Assembly: GCA_949948745.1 (NCBI GenBank)
Contig: CATLHA010000006.1
Location: forward strand, 1-64,000
Direction of reading: 5' to 3'
Length of the DNA stretch: 64,000 bases
Origin: an uncultured Caryophanales bacterium
Lineage (GTDB): Bacteria; Bacillota_I; Bacilli_A; RF39; UBA660
The notes beneath the pieces are model-generated. The model searched no databases. It was not told the origin of the DNA and worked only from the letters and a program-made list of their open reading frames with translations. The position numbers were made by a program, and so were the translations under genes. Shown piece after piece: positions 8,450 to 17,382 of this stretch (its first letter is position 1; each line of letters begins with the position of its first letter).

Positions 8450-10294
8450 ATGTTTGATAGAATTACTTATATCACGGATAGTGGAGCAAATGTCCGTATA
8501 AAAAATGAGGGGGAAATTGTAGAAGATTTAATGAATCTACATGTCCTTTTTGAAGATAGTGAAAAAAAGGTAGTAGCGGAAATTGAAAATGTTAATGATA
8601 ATGTTATTGGTACTAAATTTTTAGGAGAAGTAGTAAATGGAAAGTTTGTGACTGGTATCATTCGTAAACCTGGATTGAATTCAAAGGTTAGAATTATTAA
8701 TAGGGATGAATTCGCAATGCTTGTTATGCAAGATAGTAATGATGCTATTATGCTTGGTTATAGTCCTCTTTATAATGATTATCCAATTCGTGTTAATGTA
8801 AATGATATTTTTAGTGCACATTTGGCTATTTTTGGAAATACTGGTAGTGGTAAAAGTTGTGGAGTTGCTAGTATTTTACAAAACTTGTTTAATTGCCCTG
8901 GTTTTTTACCTTATAATGCAAACTTTATTATTTTTGATTCCACTGGTGAATATAAAAATGCCTTTTCAAAAATTAATACAATTGATCCAAATTACAGATA
9001 TAATTTATATTCTACTTCGGATGAAATTACGGATAAAGCAGAGAAATTAAGAATTCCTTTATGGTTATTAACAGTAGATGATTTTGCTTTGTTATTATCA
9101 GCTACGAGCCCTACACAAATTCCTATTATTGAGAGAATGATTCAATTAGTAAATATTTTTCAGTCTCCAGATATTAACGTAGAAGCATATAAAGATCATT
9201 TGATTGCCAAAGCAATTATGAGTATTTTATATTCTAATGAGACATCAGCTAAGAAAAGAGATGATATTTTCTCTATTTTAACCTCTTGTTCTACACATAA
9301 TTTTAGCTTAGAAACAGAGGTTATGGGTGTTGGATATAGTAGGAAATTTCGTGAATGTTTTATTATCGATTCTCTTGGTCAATTTGCAGAAAGTGTTTTG
9401 ATTACAAAATATGTTGCAGATTTTATTAATGATGATTTTGATCGTATGGTTATGACTAAGACTAATTATTTTACTCTAGAAGATTTAGAGACTGCTTTAA
9501 ACTTTACATTAATTAGTGAAGGTTGGTTAAAAAATGATAAGACATATGGAGATGCGGTTACTTTAAAAGTAAGACTACATACTTTAATTATTGGTGGATA
9601 TTCAAGATTCTTTAAACTTGATAAGTTCATTGATAAGACCACTTATTTGCATGATTTATTGTTTGATAATAATGGTAGAAAATATCAAGTAGTTAACTTT
9701 AACTTAGAAGATGTTGATGATTCTTTTGCTAAAGTACTTGCGAAGATTTTTTCAAGGATTGTTTTTGATTTTGCGAAAAAGTTGGATCAAAGAGCTTCTG
9801 TTCCATTCAATATTATTTTGGAAGAGGCTCACCGTTATATTCAAAATGATAATGATCAATTTTTACTTGGGTATAATATTTTCGATAGGATTTCTAAAGA
9901 AGGAAGAAAATATGGGGTTATGTTGACATTAATTTCACAACGTCCTGTTGAAATTAGTGATACAGTTATTTCTCAATGTAGTAATTTCTTGATTTTTAAG
10001 ATGAACCATCCAAGAGATGTGGAATATATTAAGAAAATGGTACCTAATATTAATTCTGAGATTGTGGATAAACAAAAAGTTTTACAAGTTGGACATTGTG
10101 TTGGATTTGGACAAGCCTTTAAGGTTCCAACAATTATACGTATGAAGTTGCCTGATCCTATGCCACAAAGTAATAGTGCAGATGTTTATGCTAGATGGAC
10201 ATATTCTCATCAACAAGCTCAACAACAGCAACCTGTACAACAACAGCAGCCATCAATTCAACAACAACAATTTGATAACAATACAATTTATTAA
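8450..10294 (+). CDS. HerA/FtsK-like ATPase (DUF87), copy 1
   Basis: A 614-residue ATPase of the HerA-FtsK superfamily, hexameric motors that translocate DNA. An N-terminal barrel-like domain of about 110 residues (HAS-barrel-like) precedes Walker A GNTGSGKS at 129-136. IIFDSTGEY follows, the Walker B glutamates lie in ILEEAHRY (about 465), an arginine-finger-like region contains ISKEGRKYG, and ISQRPVEISD is the sensor-like segment. The C-terminal 35 residues are Gln-rich. HerA usually partners with the NurA nuclease or a SIR2 protein, but no such gene is adjacent. The next gene is a close paralogue with Walker A at the same residue number, suggesting a two-subunit ring. Its location within the SRP block is unexplained. 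Confidence 0.85.
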   Translation: MFDRITYITDSGANVRIKNEGEIVEDLMNLHVLFEDSEKKVVAEIENVNDNVIGTKFLGEVVNGKFVTGIIRKPGLNSKVRIINRDEFAMLVMQDSNDAIMLGYSPLYNDYPIRVNVNDIFSAHLAIFGNTGSGKSCGVASILQNLFNCPGFLPYNANFIIFDSTGEYKNAFSKINTIDPNYRYNLYSTSDEITDKAEKLRIPLWLLTVDDFALLLSATSPTQIPIIERMIQLVNIFQSPDINVEAYKDHLIAKAIMSILYSNETSAKKRDDIFSILTSCSTHNFSLETEVMGVGYSRKFRECFIIDSLGQFAESVLITKYVADFINDDFDRMVMTKTNYFTLEDLETALNFTLISEGWLKNDKTYGDAVTLKVRLHTLIIGGYSRFFKLDKFIDKTTYLHDLLFDNNGRKYQVVNFNLEDVDDSFAKVLAKIFSRIVFDFAKKLDQRASVPFNIILEEAHRYIQNDNDQFLLGYNIFDRISKEGRKYGVMLTLISQRPVEISDTVISQCSNFLIFKMNHPRDVEYIKKMVPNINSEIVDKQKVLQVGHCVGFGQAFKVPTIIRMKLPDPMPQSNSADVYARWTYSHQQAQQQQPVQQQQPSIQQQQFDNNTIY

Positions 10295-10335
10295 TGGATA
10301 GAAAATAATATTTGACTAATTTTAGGAGGATTACT

Positions 10336-12090
10336 ATGTTTGAAAAGATTATGTTTATAGGAGATCAAGATGTTCAGATAAAGCTAAAGGATACATCAGC
10401 TTTAGAGTCTGATATTATGAATATGCCTTTAATTTTACAAGATAATGAAAAAACGATTTTAGGAGAAGTAAAGGAATTATTAGATGGTTCAGTTAAAGTT
10501 AAATTATTAGGGGAAATAGAAAGTGGAAAGTTTATTGGTGGTGTTCTTAGAAAACCGAGTTTAAATGCCTCTATCCGTGCTTTAACTGTGGATGAACTTT
10601 CTTTAATTGTAGGAAATCCTGGATTCGGATATATGGAGCTTGGAATTAGTCCATTTTATTCTTCCAAAAAGGTTTATGCAGATATCAATGAAATGTTTAG
10701 TACACATACTTGTTACTTTGGAAATACAGGTAGTGGAAAAAGTTGTGGTGTTGCTAGAATTATACAAAATGTATTTTATAATCCTCAATTTGTTCCTTTT
10801 AAATCTAATTTTTTAATTTTTGATTCTTCTGGGGAATATTACACAGCATTTTCTAAAATTAATGAAATAAATCCAAATTATCATTATCGCTTTTTTACAA
10901 CAAATGTGAACAGTTCTCATAGTGGGGAATTACTTAGTATACCGATTTGGCTATTAAGTGTTGAAGATATTGCATTACTATTATCAGCAACGACACATAC
11001 ACAATTATCGATTATTGAAAAAATGATGAAATTAGTAAAAATATTTTCACAATCTGATGCAGAAGCTACAAGATATAAAAATCATTTAATTGCTAATGCA
11101 ATTATGACAATTATGTATTCTAATCAAGGTTCAGCAAGCAAACGTGATGAAATTTTTTCTATCTTTAATACATGTCCTACAAATGAATTTAATTTGAATT
11201 CTACTGTACAGGGTGTTGGTTATACTAGAAAATTGCAAGAATGTTTCTTAATTGATTCTTCTGATCAATTTTCTGAAAGAGTTTTGTTAACTGAGTATGT
11301 AAATAAATTTATTGATCCTGCTCTAAATCAGTATGAGCCTGATAAAACACATTATTTTACTTTAAATGATATGGAAAATGCTTTAAACTTTGCTTTAATT
11401 AGTGAAGGTTGGTTAAGAAATGAAAATGTGTACGCAGATGCTATTACTTTAAAAGTTAAGCTTCATGATTTGGTTATTGGACCTAATGCAAAATTTTTCG
11501 ATTATAAAGAATTTGTTAGATTAGATCAATATTTAAGTAGTTTAATTATTAAGGATAATCAGAAGTTTCAAATTATTAATATCAATTTAGAAGATGTAGA
11601 TGATGCTTTTGCGAAATCTATTGTAAAAATTTTTACACGTTTAATTTTTGAATTTTCTAGAAAAGTTCAAAGAGGTAGTATTCCATTTAATATTATGTTA
11701 GAGGAGGCTCACCGTTATGTTCAAAGAGATCAGGATGATTTCTTATTTGGATATAATATTTTTGATCGTGTTGCAAAAGAGGGTAGAAAATATGGAGTTG
11801 TTATGGCTCTTATTTCTCAAAGACCTGTTGATTTAAGTGAAACAGTAATTTCACAATGTAGCAATTTTGTAATTTTTAAGATGAGTCATCCACGTGATAT
11901 TGAGTATATTACAAAAATGATTCCTAATATTACTGAAGATACGATTGAAAAACAGAAGTCATTACAAGTAGGTAATTGCCTTGCTTTCGGTAGTGCATTT
12001 AAAATACCTATGATTGTAAAACTAGAAATGCCAAATCCTATGCCACAAAGTAGTAGTTGTAATGTGGTTACGAATTGGACAAGTAGATAG
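10336..12090 (+). CDS. HerA/FtsK-like ATPase (DUF87), copy 2
   Basis: Tandem paralogue of the preceding ATPase, 584 residues from ATG 10336, chosen because AGGAGG lies seven bases upstream; an in-frame TTG at 10312 is unlikely. Walker A GNTGSGKS is again at 129-136, and MLEEAHRYVQ, VAKEGRKYG and ISQRPVDLSE match the first copy almost exactly. The Gln-rich tail is absent. Both copies retain all ATPase motifs, so neither looks like an inactive partner. Adjacent order and 41-base spacing suggest one transcript and a hetero-oligomer, but this is inference. Confidence 0.85.
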   Translation: MFEKIMFIGDQDVQIKLKDTSALESDIMNMPLILQDNEKTILGEVKELLDGSVKVKLLGEIESGKFIGGVLRKPSLNASIRALTVDELSLIVGNPGFGYMELGISPFYSSKKVYADINEMFSTHTCYFGNTGSGKSCGVARIIQNVFYNPQFVPFKSNFLIFDSSGEYYTAFSKINEINPNYHYRFFTTNVNSSHSGELLSIPIWLLSVEDIALLLSATTHTQLSIIEKMMKLVKIFSQSDAEATRYKNHLIANAIMTIMYSNQGSASKRDEIFSIFNTCPTNEFNLNSTVQGVGYTRKLQECFLIDSSDQFSERVLLTEYVNKFIDPALNQYEPDKTHYFTLNDMENALNFALISEGWLRNENVYADAITLKVKLHDLVIGPNAKFFDYKEFVRLDQYLSSLIIKDNQKFQIININLEDVDDAFAKSIVKIFTRLIFEFSRKVQRGSIPFNIMLEEAHRYVQRDQDDFLFGYNIFDRVAKEGRKYGVVMALISQRPVDLSETVISQCSNFVIFKMSHPRDIEYITKMIPNITEDTIEKQKSLQVGNCLAFGSAFKIPMIVKLEMPNPMPQSSSCNVVTNWTSR

Positions 12091-12102
12091 GAGATGTTTT
12101 TT

Positions 12103-13554
12103 ATGCCTTTCAAATGGTCGATTAATTATTATTTTTCTGCAACTGATATTACAAAGTTTTTGGTTGTTTCATTAGTTTTACTAGTTATTTATATGATGGG
12201 ATTATGCAAAATTTATAAAAAGGCTGGAAAGCCTGCGTGGGGTGTTTTTATTCCATTCTATAATTTTTACTTATTGTTTGATATTCTTTATAAAAAAGGT
12301 TGGAAATTTTTATTGTTATTTGTTCCATTTTACAATGTTTATTTACTAATAAAACTTCCTTTCCGTTTGGCAGGTATGTTTGGTAGAGGTGTACTTTTTG
12401 GATTTGGTTTATTATTTCTTCCTTTTTTGTTTTATCCAATATTAGGATTTGGAAAGTTTGAATACATTTATCATACAGTTCCTGTTGATATGATGAATTC
12501 TATCAATTCAGGCGATTTTAATAATAATGACATAAATCCAAACGAGAAGAAGGATGAATATGTGAATCCTATGTTAGATACTTTGTTAAAAACGTCACAT
12601 ACAAAAGAGGAAATTAGTACTGTAAATTCAGAAATAACTCCAGTGGATGATGAGAAAAAGGAATCTGCGATACAGACTTCTTTTATGACTATTTCAGGTG
12701 TAGATGAGGAGGAAGATGTTCCAGTAAAAAATACTCCTCAAATGGTGGGAGGAAATCCTATTAATTCTGAACTTTCTAATGCGGTTAATTTTGTAGAATT
12801 TCTTCCTAATTCGAGTGATAAAGAAAATCAATTTAAAACAAATGACTTATTAGCTGTAGCGACTAATGTTCCAGTTATGGAAAACGTACAACCAGTAGGT
12901 GTTTCTATGCCAGAAGTAGTACCAACGGTTGAAGCAACACCACAAAACTTCAGTACAAATGTAATTCAAACACCAGTATCTGTGGAAAACGTACAACCAG
13001 TAAGCGTTTCTACTCAAGAAGTAGTACCAACAGTTGAAGCAACACCACAAAACTTCAGTGCAAATGTAGTTCAAACACCGGTATCTGTGGAAAACGTACA
13101 ACCAGTAAGTGTTTCTACGCCAGAAGTAGTACCAACGGTTGAAGCAACGCCACAAAACTTCAGTGCAAATGTAGTTCAAACACCAGTATCTGTGGAAAAC
13201 GTACAACCAGTAGGCGTTTCTACGCCAGAAGTAGGATTCAATTCAGCTTCTGTACCTGTCCAAAGTATAAATCCAGTAAACATTGTTGGATTAGAACAGA
13301 CAACCTCTTCTTTTACTGGTGTAAATGAATCTTCTCAACAATTTGATTTTGCGATTCCTGTTCTACCGCCTATGGTAGACACCATTCCCAATTCAAATAC
13401 TATGAATCAAGAATTTCCTTCTTCTACTGAAAATTTTGTTACCGATTCTTCTATGCAAACTGGAGTATCTAATCTTGGAACTTCTACACCTATTGATATT
13501 CCTAGTTTAAATTCTATGAATTCTACACCAATAGATAATGTTAATAATCAATAA
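12103..13554 (+). CDS. Multi-pass membrane protein with repeat-rich C-terminal tail
   Basis: A 483-residue protein. The first about 125 residues hold three or four membrane segments, with aromatic repeats such as FIPFYNFYLLF and FVPFYNVYLLI typical of the DUF5684-type membrane domain. The remaining 350 residues are hydrophilic, low in aromatics and rich in Val, Pro, Ser, Thr, Gln and Asn, with a 35-residue tandem repeat at about 260-378. ATG 12103 is preferred because AGGAG is nine bases upstream; ATG 12094 overlaps that site. It is tightly linked to the HerA pair (12-base gap). Function is unknown; the tail looks disordered and length-variable. Confidence 0.75.
   Translation: MPFKWSINYYFSATDITKFLVVSLVLLVIYMMGLCKIYKKAGKPAWGVFIPFYNFYLLFDILYKKGWKFLLLFVPFYNVYLLIKLPFRLAGMFGRGVLFGFGLLFLPFLFYPILGFGKFEYIYHTVPVDMMNSINSGDFNNNDINPNEKKDEYVNPMLDTLLKTSHTKEEISTVNSEITPVDDEKKESAIQTSFMTISGVDEEEDVPVKNTPQMVGGNPINSELSNAVNFVEFLPNSSDKENQFKTNDLLAVATNVPVMENVQPVGVSMPEVVPTVEATPQNFSTNVIQTPVSVENVQPVSVSTQEVVPTVEATPQNFSANVVQTPVSVENVQPVSVSTPEVVPTVEATPQNFSANVVQTPVSVENVQPVGVSTPEVGFNSASVPVQSINPVNIVGLEQTTSSFTGVNESSQQFDFAIPVLPPMVDTIPNSNTMNQEFPSSTENFVTDSSMQTGVSNLGTSTPIDIPSLNSMNSTPIDNVNNQ
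12880..13233 (+). repeat. 105-bp in-frame tandem repeat, three full copies plus a partial
   Basis: Units begin at 12880, 12985, 13090 and 13195 (spacing exactly 105), each opening with GAAAACGTACAACCAGTA. They encode 35-residue repeats starting ENVQPV and containing VVPTVEATPQNFS. Copies differ by only a few bases, so copy number may vary by recombination or slippage without changing the frame. Confidence 0.95.
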
Positions 13555-13562
13555 ATACATAT

Positions 13563-13594
13563 ATAGTATGAGAATTTTTCTTATACTATTTTTC
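13563..13594 (+). terminator. Terminator between the membrane protein and ffh
   Basis: ATAGTATGAGAA pairs with TTCTTATACTAT (12 pairs, one G-T) across a TTT loop and is followed by a T-rich run. It separates the HerA block from ffh. Confidence 0.75.
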
Positions 13595-13611
13595 TTTTCT
13601 AACTAAAAATG

Positions 13612-13641
13612 TTTTCTTCTATTTCGTATTTATAGTATAAT
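13612..13641 (+). promoter_or_regulatory. Promoter of ffh
   Basis: A perfect TATAAT at 13636-13641 with a weak TTTTCT-like -35 about 18 bases upstream, directly after a terminator and 25 bases before the ffh ATG. Confidence 0.5.
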
Positions 13642-13666
13642 GTTAAATATACAAGGAGGGACTAAG

Positions 13667-14974
13667 ATGTTTGAATCACTAGGAGATCGATTGCAAAATG
13701 CAATGCATAAGATTAAGGGTTATGGAAAAATTACAGAAGATAATATTAGTGAAATGATGAGAGAAATTCGTCTTGCTTTATTGGAGGCGGATGTTAATTA
13801 TAAAGTTGTAAAGGAATTTACAAATACGGTTAAGGAAAAGGCTCTTGGAGAAGAAGTGCAAAAGAGTATTAAACCAGGAGACTTATTTGTAAAAATTGTA
13901 AAGGATGAGCTTACTGAACTACTTGGTGGAGAAAGTGTGCCATTAAATACGAATGGTAATCCAGCAATATTAATGTTGGTTGGGCTACAAGGTTCAGGAA
14001 AAACAACAACGATTGGAAAATTATCTAACTTTTTAAGAAAAAAACATGCCAAAAAGCCATTACTTGTTGCTTGCGATGTTTATCGTCCAGCAGCGATTGA
14101 TCAGTTGAAACAAATTGGAAAGCAATTAGGTATTGAAGTTTATGAAGAGGGTAAAAAAGATCCAGTAGAAATTTCAAAAAATGCATGTTTATATGCAAAA
14201 GAAAATCATTTTGATTATGTTTTGATTGATACAGCTGGTCGTCTTCATATTGATGAAGAATTGATGGAAGAATTGCAAAATATTAATAAAGAAGTTCATC
14301 CACAAGAAGTGCTATTAGTAATCGATTCTATGATGGGGCAAGATGCAATTAATGTTATTGAAGGATTTAATGATGCTTTGCAATTGACAGGTGTAATATT
14401 AACTAAACTTGATGGAGATACTAGGGGTGGAGTTGCCTTGTCAGTTCGTCATTTAACACATGTCCCTATTAAATTTGTTGGTGTTAGTGAAAAATTAGAT
14501 GGCCTAGATCAATTTGATCCAGAACGCATGGCAGGACGTATTCTTGGTATGGGTGATATTATTTCTTTGGTTGAAAAAGCGACTGAGACGATTGATGAAA
14601 AAGAAGCTATGAATGCTGCTAAGAAGATGCAATCTGGTAAATTTGATTTGGATGATTTTTTAAAACAAATGAAGCAAATTAAAAAGTTAGGTCCTTTAGA
14701 GAATTTGTTAAAATTATTGCCTGGTGCTAAAAAAATGAATTTAGATCAAGTGAAAATAGATCCTAAACAAATGGCACATGTGGAGGCTATTGTATTATCT
14801 ATGACGCCAAAAGAAAGAAAGAATCCAGAAATTATTAAAGCTAGTCGTAAAACTAGAATTGCTAAAGGATGTGGACTTTCTGTTCAAGAGGTAAATAAAT
14901 TATTATCTCAATTTGATCAGATGAAAAAAATGATGAAGCAAATGATGAATGGGAATATGAAATTACCATTTTAA
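13667..14974 (+). CDS. ffh: Signal recognition particle protein Ffh
   Basis: SRP54 GTPase that binds signal sequences and 4.5S/scRNA and delivers nascent chains to FtsY. It has 435 residues from ATG 13667, chosen because AAGGAGG is seven bases upstream. The N domain (1-90) is followed by G1 motif GLQGSGKTTT at about 106-115, DTAGR, and TKLDGDTRGG. The Met-rich M domain ends with a run of methionines and lysines (KKMMKQMMNGNMK). It has its own promoter although it belongs to the ftsY-ylxM neighbourhood. Confidence 0.97.
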   Translation: MFESLGDRLQNAMHKIKGYGKITEDNISEMMREIRLALLEADVNYKVVKEFTNTVKEKALGEEVQKSIKPGDLFVKIVKDELTELLGGESVPLNTNGNPAILMLVGLQGSGKTTTIGKLSNFLRKKHAKKPLLVACDVYRPAAIDQLKQIGKQLGIEVYEEGKKDPVEISKNACLYAKENHFDYVLIDTAGRLHIDEELMEELQNINKEVHPQEVLLVIDSMMGQDAINVIEGFNDALQLTGVILTKLDGDTRGGVALSVRHLTHVPIKFVGVSEKLDGLDQFDPERMAGRILGMGDIISLVEKATETIDEKEAMNAAKKMQSGKFDLDDFLKQMKQIKKLGPLENLLKLLPGAKKMNLDQVKIDPKQMAHVEAIVLSMTPKERKNPEIIKASRKTRIAKGCGLSVQEVNKLLSQFDQMKKMMKQMMNGNMKLPF

Positions 14975-15063
14975 AAAAAATAAAAAAATTTCATTTTTCT
15001 GGGCGAATGCACCGGTTCATATTTTTCTTCCTGAATATTATAAAGTAGATAGGAGGAAAAAAT

Positions 15064-15396
15064 ATGTTTAGAAATTCTTGTTATGATAGGCAAAATCAAA
15101 TGAATAATGAATTTAATGCAGAAAATATGAACGTTGATATTGATGTTGAAATGAACAATAATAACATGATGGGTAATATGGCTTCACCTGCTACTACACA
15201 AGGACCTGTTATGGAACCAATGAGAGAACGTCAAGTACACCGTACAATTATGCATGATGTTCAACACGTTTGCCCAATTCGTACTAGAGTAATTAATCAC
15301 CATGTATTCCGTCATACATATCGTCCAGCATATTCTTGTTGTGAAGAAAATGTATGTAGCGAAATTCAATGTGGTTCTTGCTGTAATTTTAGATAA
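15064..15396 (+). CDS. CotD-like spore coat protein
   Basis: A 110-residue protein: an Asn/Met-rich head, then a His-rich core with VINHHVFRHTYRPAYSCCEE, and a Cys-rich end (six Cys within the last 20 residues). The HVCPIRTRVINHH...F.H.Y pattern with terminal CC resembles the CotD inner spore coat family of Bacillus. AGGAGG precedes the ATG and a compact terminator follows, so it is a single-gene unit. If correct, the organism, or a recent ancestor, makes a spore coat. A small His/Cys metal-binding protein of other function is the alternative. Confidence 0.6.
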   Translation: MFRNSCYDRQNQMNNEFNAENMNVDIDVEMNNNNMMGNMASPATTQGPVMEPMRERQVHRTIMHDVQHVCPIRTRVINHHVFRHTYRPAYSCCEENVCSEIQCGSCCNFR

Positions 15397-15420
15397 AAGT
15401 CGAAAGACTTTTTTCTTTTT
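15395..15420 (+). terminator. Terminator after the CotD-like gene
   Basis: AAAAGTC-GAAA-GACTTTT hairpin with a GNRA-type loop followed by a T-rich run. Confidence 0.75.
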
Positions 15421-15484
15421 GATTAAAGTGGTGTTAATTTTATTTTCTCTATGATAAAATAATTTTACATTTTGAAGGTTTTTT

Positions 15485-16255
15485 ATGAAGATTATTAAAG
15501 TGGACAACGAAAATAATGAGTCAAAGTATGAAGTTTATAACATGTTTTTGGATGATAAAAAAATAAAAATATATAGAGAAGAGCAAGCAAGAAGAATAAA
15601 ATTTTATAGATTAAGTATTACATCTCAACAAGAATTAACAGATTTTGTAAAGTTAATTAATTCTTTCCAAAAGGGGAAAACGATTTTTGAAACTGTCGAA
15701 TTACCAGTCGGTGTAGCAAGAGTAATCTGTGGGGATGAATTTAATCCTTATCCTTTTTCCTCTTCTACTATTGAGTTATCGCCATATAGTGATGAAAAGC
15801 CCAATCCTTTGACAGAATCTATTATAAAAGGATATGATTAGCAAGAAAAATTTTTAGAACGATTTATAGATTATGGTTTAAAAGATTATATTTTTGAACC
15901 AAGTCAAAGATGGGATATTAGTTCTTATATTTTTTTAAATCCTTATGTAGAGTGTGGTACTTTTGGAACTTATGGTTATTTAGATAATGTGGTTTCATTG
16001 CCATATGAAATTATGGCATTACATCTATTGGAATGTTTAGAGGAGGGAAAACCATTTGATGAATCTATATGGTATTATACAGATTATGTTTAACCTGATA
16101 GTCAAAAACTTCTTTTTGATAATTTTCAGTTTTCTAAAGATAGAGTCATATCTAGTGAGGAAATGGAAAAATTCATAAAAGATGGATTAGTAGAGGAAAA
16201 ATCTTTGATAAAGAGGATTTCTTTAAGTAGTATAGTTATGCCATATCTAAAGTAA
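15485..16255 (+). pseudogene. Hypothetical gene interrupted by two in-frame stop codons
   Basis: One frame runs 256 codons from ATG 15485 to TAA 16253-16255, broken only by TAG at 15839-15841 and TAA at 16091-16093. All three segments (118, 83 and 53 codons) have normal protein composition for this genome, for example EPSQRWDISSYIF in the middle part, and no frameshift separates them. This looks like a recently inactivated gene with two nonsense mutations; stop-codon readthrough is a less likely alternative. The start has only a weak GAAGG site. No family is recognised. Confidence 0.6.
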
Positions 16256-16365
16256 TATAATTAATATTTTAGTAAAATAATAGATTATTAGTAATTTAAA
16301 TTTTAGGTTTTAAAAATCATATTTTTTTCATAAAAATGATATTTAAATTGTAAAATTTTTGATTC

Positions 16366-16394
16366 TTGTGTAAATTTGTAAACTTTTGTATAAT
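16366..16394 (+). promoter_or_regulatory. Promoter of rpoZ
   Basis: TTGTGT (16366-16371) and TATAAT (16389-16394) are 17 bases apart. The 200-base gap 16256-16458 is otherwise AT-rich; an imperfect ATCAT...ATGAT hairpin near 16318-16340 is the only other structure seen. Confidence 0.55.
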
Positions 16395-16458
16395 TTCGCG
16401 TAAATTTCTTGTATTATTTCTTATTTGTTTTTATTATTAAGATAGGGAAGGTGATACA

Positions 16459-16659
16459 GTGATTTATCCATCAATCGATAAAATTTTAAACGTTATTGAT
16501 TCAAAGTATGAATTGGTTCATATTATTAGTAAACGTAGTAAACAAATGACTGCAACGAAGCATTACCAAATGCCTGAATATAAGTATGTTTCGAAGAAAA
16601 ATTTGGGGAGAGCTTTAGAGGAAATTTCTGAAGATTTAATTACTGTAAAAAAGGATTGA
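16459..16659 (+). CDS. rpoZ: RNA polymerase omega subunit
   Basis: A 66-residue omega subunit, which helps RNA polymerase assembly. The family pattern is visible: a PSIDKIL opening, then SKYELVHIISKRSKQM, and K-N-L-G-RALEEI towards the end. It starts at GTG 16459 with a GGGAAGG site. In many Firmicutes rpoZ sits with gmk and priA; here it stands alone with its own promoter and a terminator overlapping the stop codon. Confidence 0.88.
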   Translation: MIYPSIDKILNVIDSKYELVHIISKRSKQMTATKHYQMPEYKYVSKKNLGRALEEISEDLITVKKD

Positions 16660-16678
16660 CATTCAATTCTTTTTTTTG
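16652..16678 (+). terminator. Terminator overlapping the rpoZ stop
   Basis: AGGATTGA and TCAATTCT form an 8-bp stem (one G-T) with a CAT loop, followed by T7. Confidence 0.65.
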
Positions 16679-16764
16679 TGTAAAATTTAAAAATTCTCTT
16701 ATAATGTGTAACAAATACACATATAATATAATTGTAAAGAAAATATTATTATATGGAGGTTTTT

Positions 16765-17331
16765 ATGGAGTGGAAGAATAGTTTAGAGTATAATGATTTG
16801 ATTCCCATGGCTTTAGCGCATGGGTTTATTACTGATATATCTGAAATTCATTATATTGACAATTTAAAACTTTATCAGAGTTTGGGTAATATGTCTGGCA
16901 GTTTTTTTCTATACAGTTCACCAAATGCTATTTTGAATAGGTATTTTAATGTTGGAGCATTAGAATTTGGTTTGAATCAGCTTTGTTATTTACGACAAGG
17001 ATTAAGAGAAGAAATGGATCATTATGTTAAAAGACATAGTCAATATTTTAATCATGGTTATCGTGTTTTTGATGAGGATAGTGGTCCACTTTATCTGGTT
17101 TCTTTTCCTGATAATTGCTCTAATAATTGTCAATATTTGTTAGATGTGATTCATGAATTAGCAAGTAAAATGAGATGGAATAGGCCGAGTGATTTTTTAG
17201 ATATTAGTGGAATTTATTCTTTATGTCAATATGATAAAATTTATTATGATGAAGAACAAATGGCAATTGTCTTAAAATCGCCTACGAAGACAAAAATATA
17301 TCAACAGAAAAAGATGCCAGAAAAAAGTTAA
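16765..17331 (+). CDS. Hypothetical protein
   Basis: An unrecognised 188-residue soluble protein. ATG 16765 is chosen because GGAGG lies five bases upstream; ATG 16753 overlaps the ribosome site. It has no signal peptide or membrane segment. It contains a CSNNCQYLLDVIHEL helix in the second half and a Lys-rich end. A GTGTA/TACAC dyad lies in its leader near 16707-16721. It is a single-gene unit with its own terminator, between rpoZ and recX. Confidence 0.65.
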   Translation: MEWKNSLEYNDLIPMALAHGFITDISEIHYIDNLKLYQSLGNMSGSFFLYSSPNAILNRYFNVGALEFGLNQLCYLRQGLREEMDHYVKRHSQYFNHGYRVFDEDSGPLYLVSFPDNCSNNCQYLLDVIHELASKMRWNRPSDFLDISGIYSLCQYDKIYYDEEQMAIVLKSPTKTKIYQQKKMPEKS

Positions 17332-17340
17332 GATTGACTT

Positions 17341-17374
17341 GAGTAAAGAAGAAAATCTTTTTTACTCTTTTTTT
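17341..17374 (+). terminator. Terminator
   Basis: GAGTAAA / TTTACTC stem (7 bp or more) followed by T7, just after the preceding stop codon. Confidence 0.7.
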
Positions 17375-17382
17375 AATTTCTT

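Noticed and set aside
12850-13206. Long antisense open frame opposite the repeat region
   Set aside because: It exists only because the 105-bp repeat is a multiple of three and free of stops on both strands; it is Trp/Cys/Tyr-rich and has no ribosome site.
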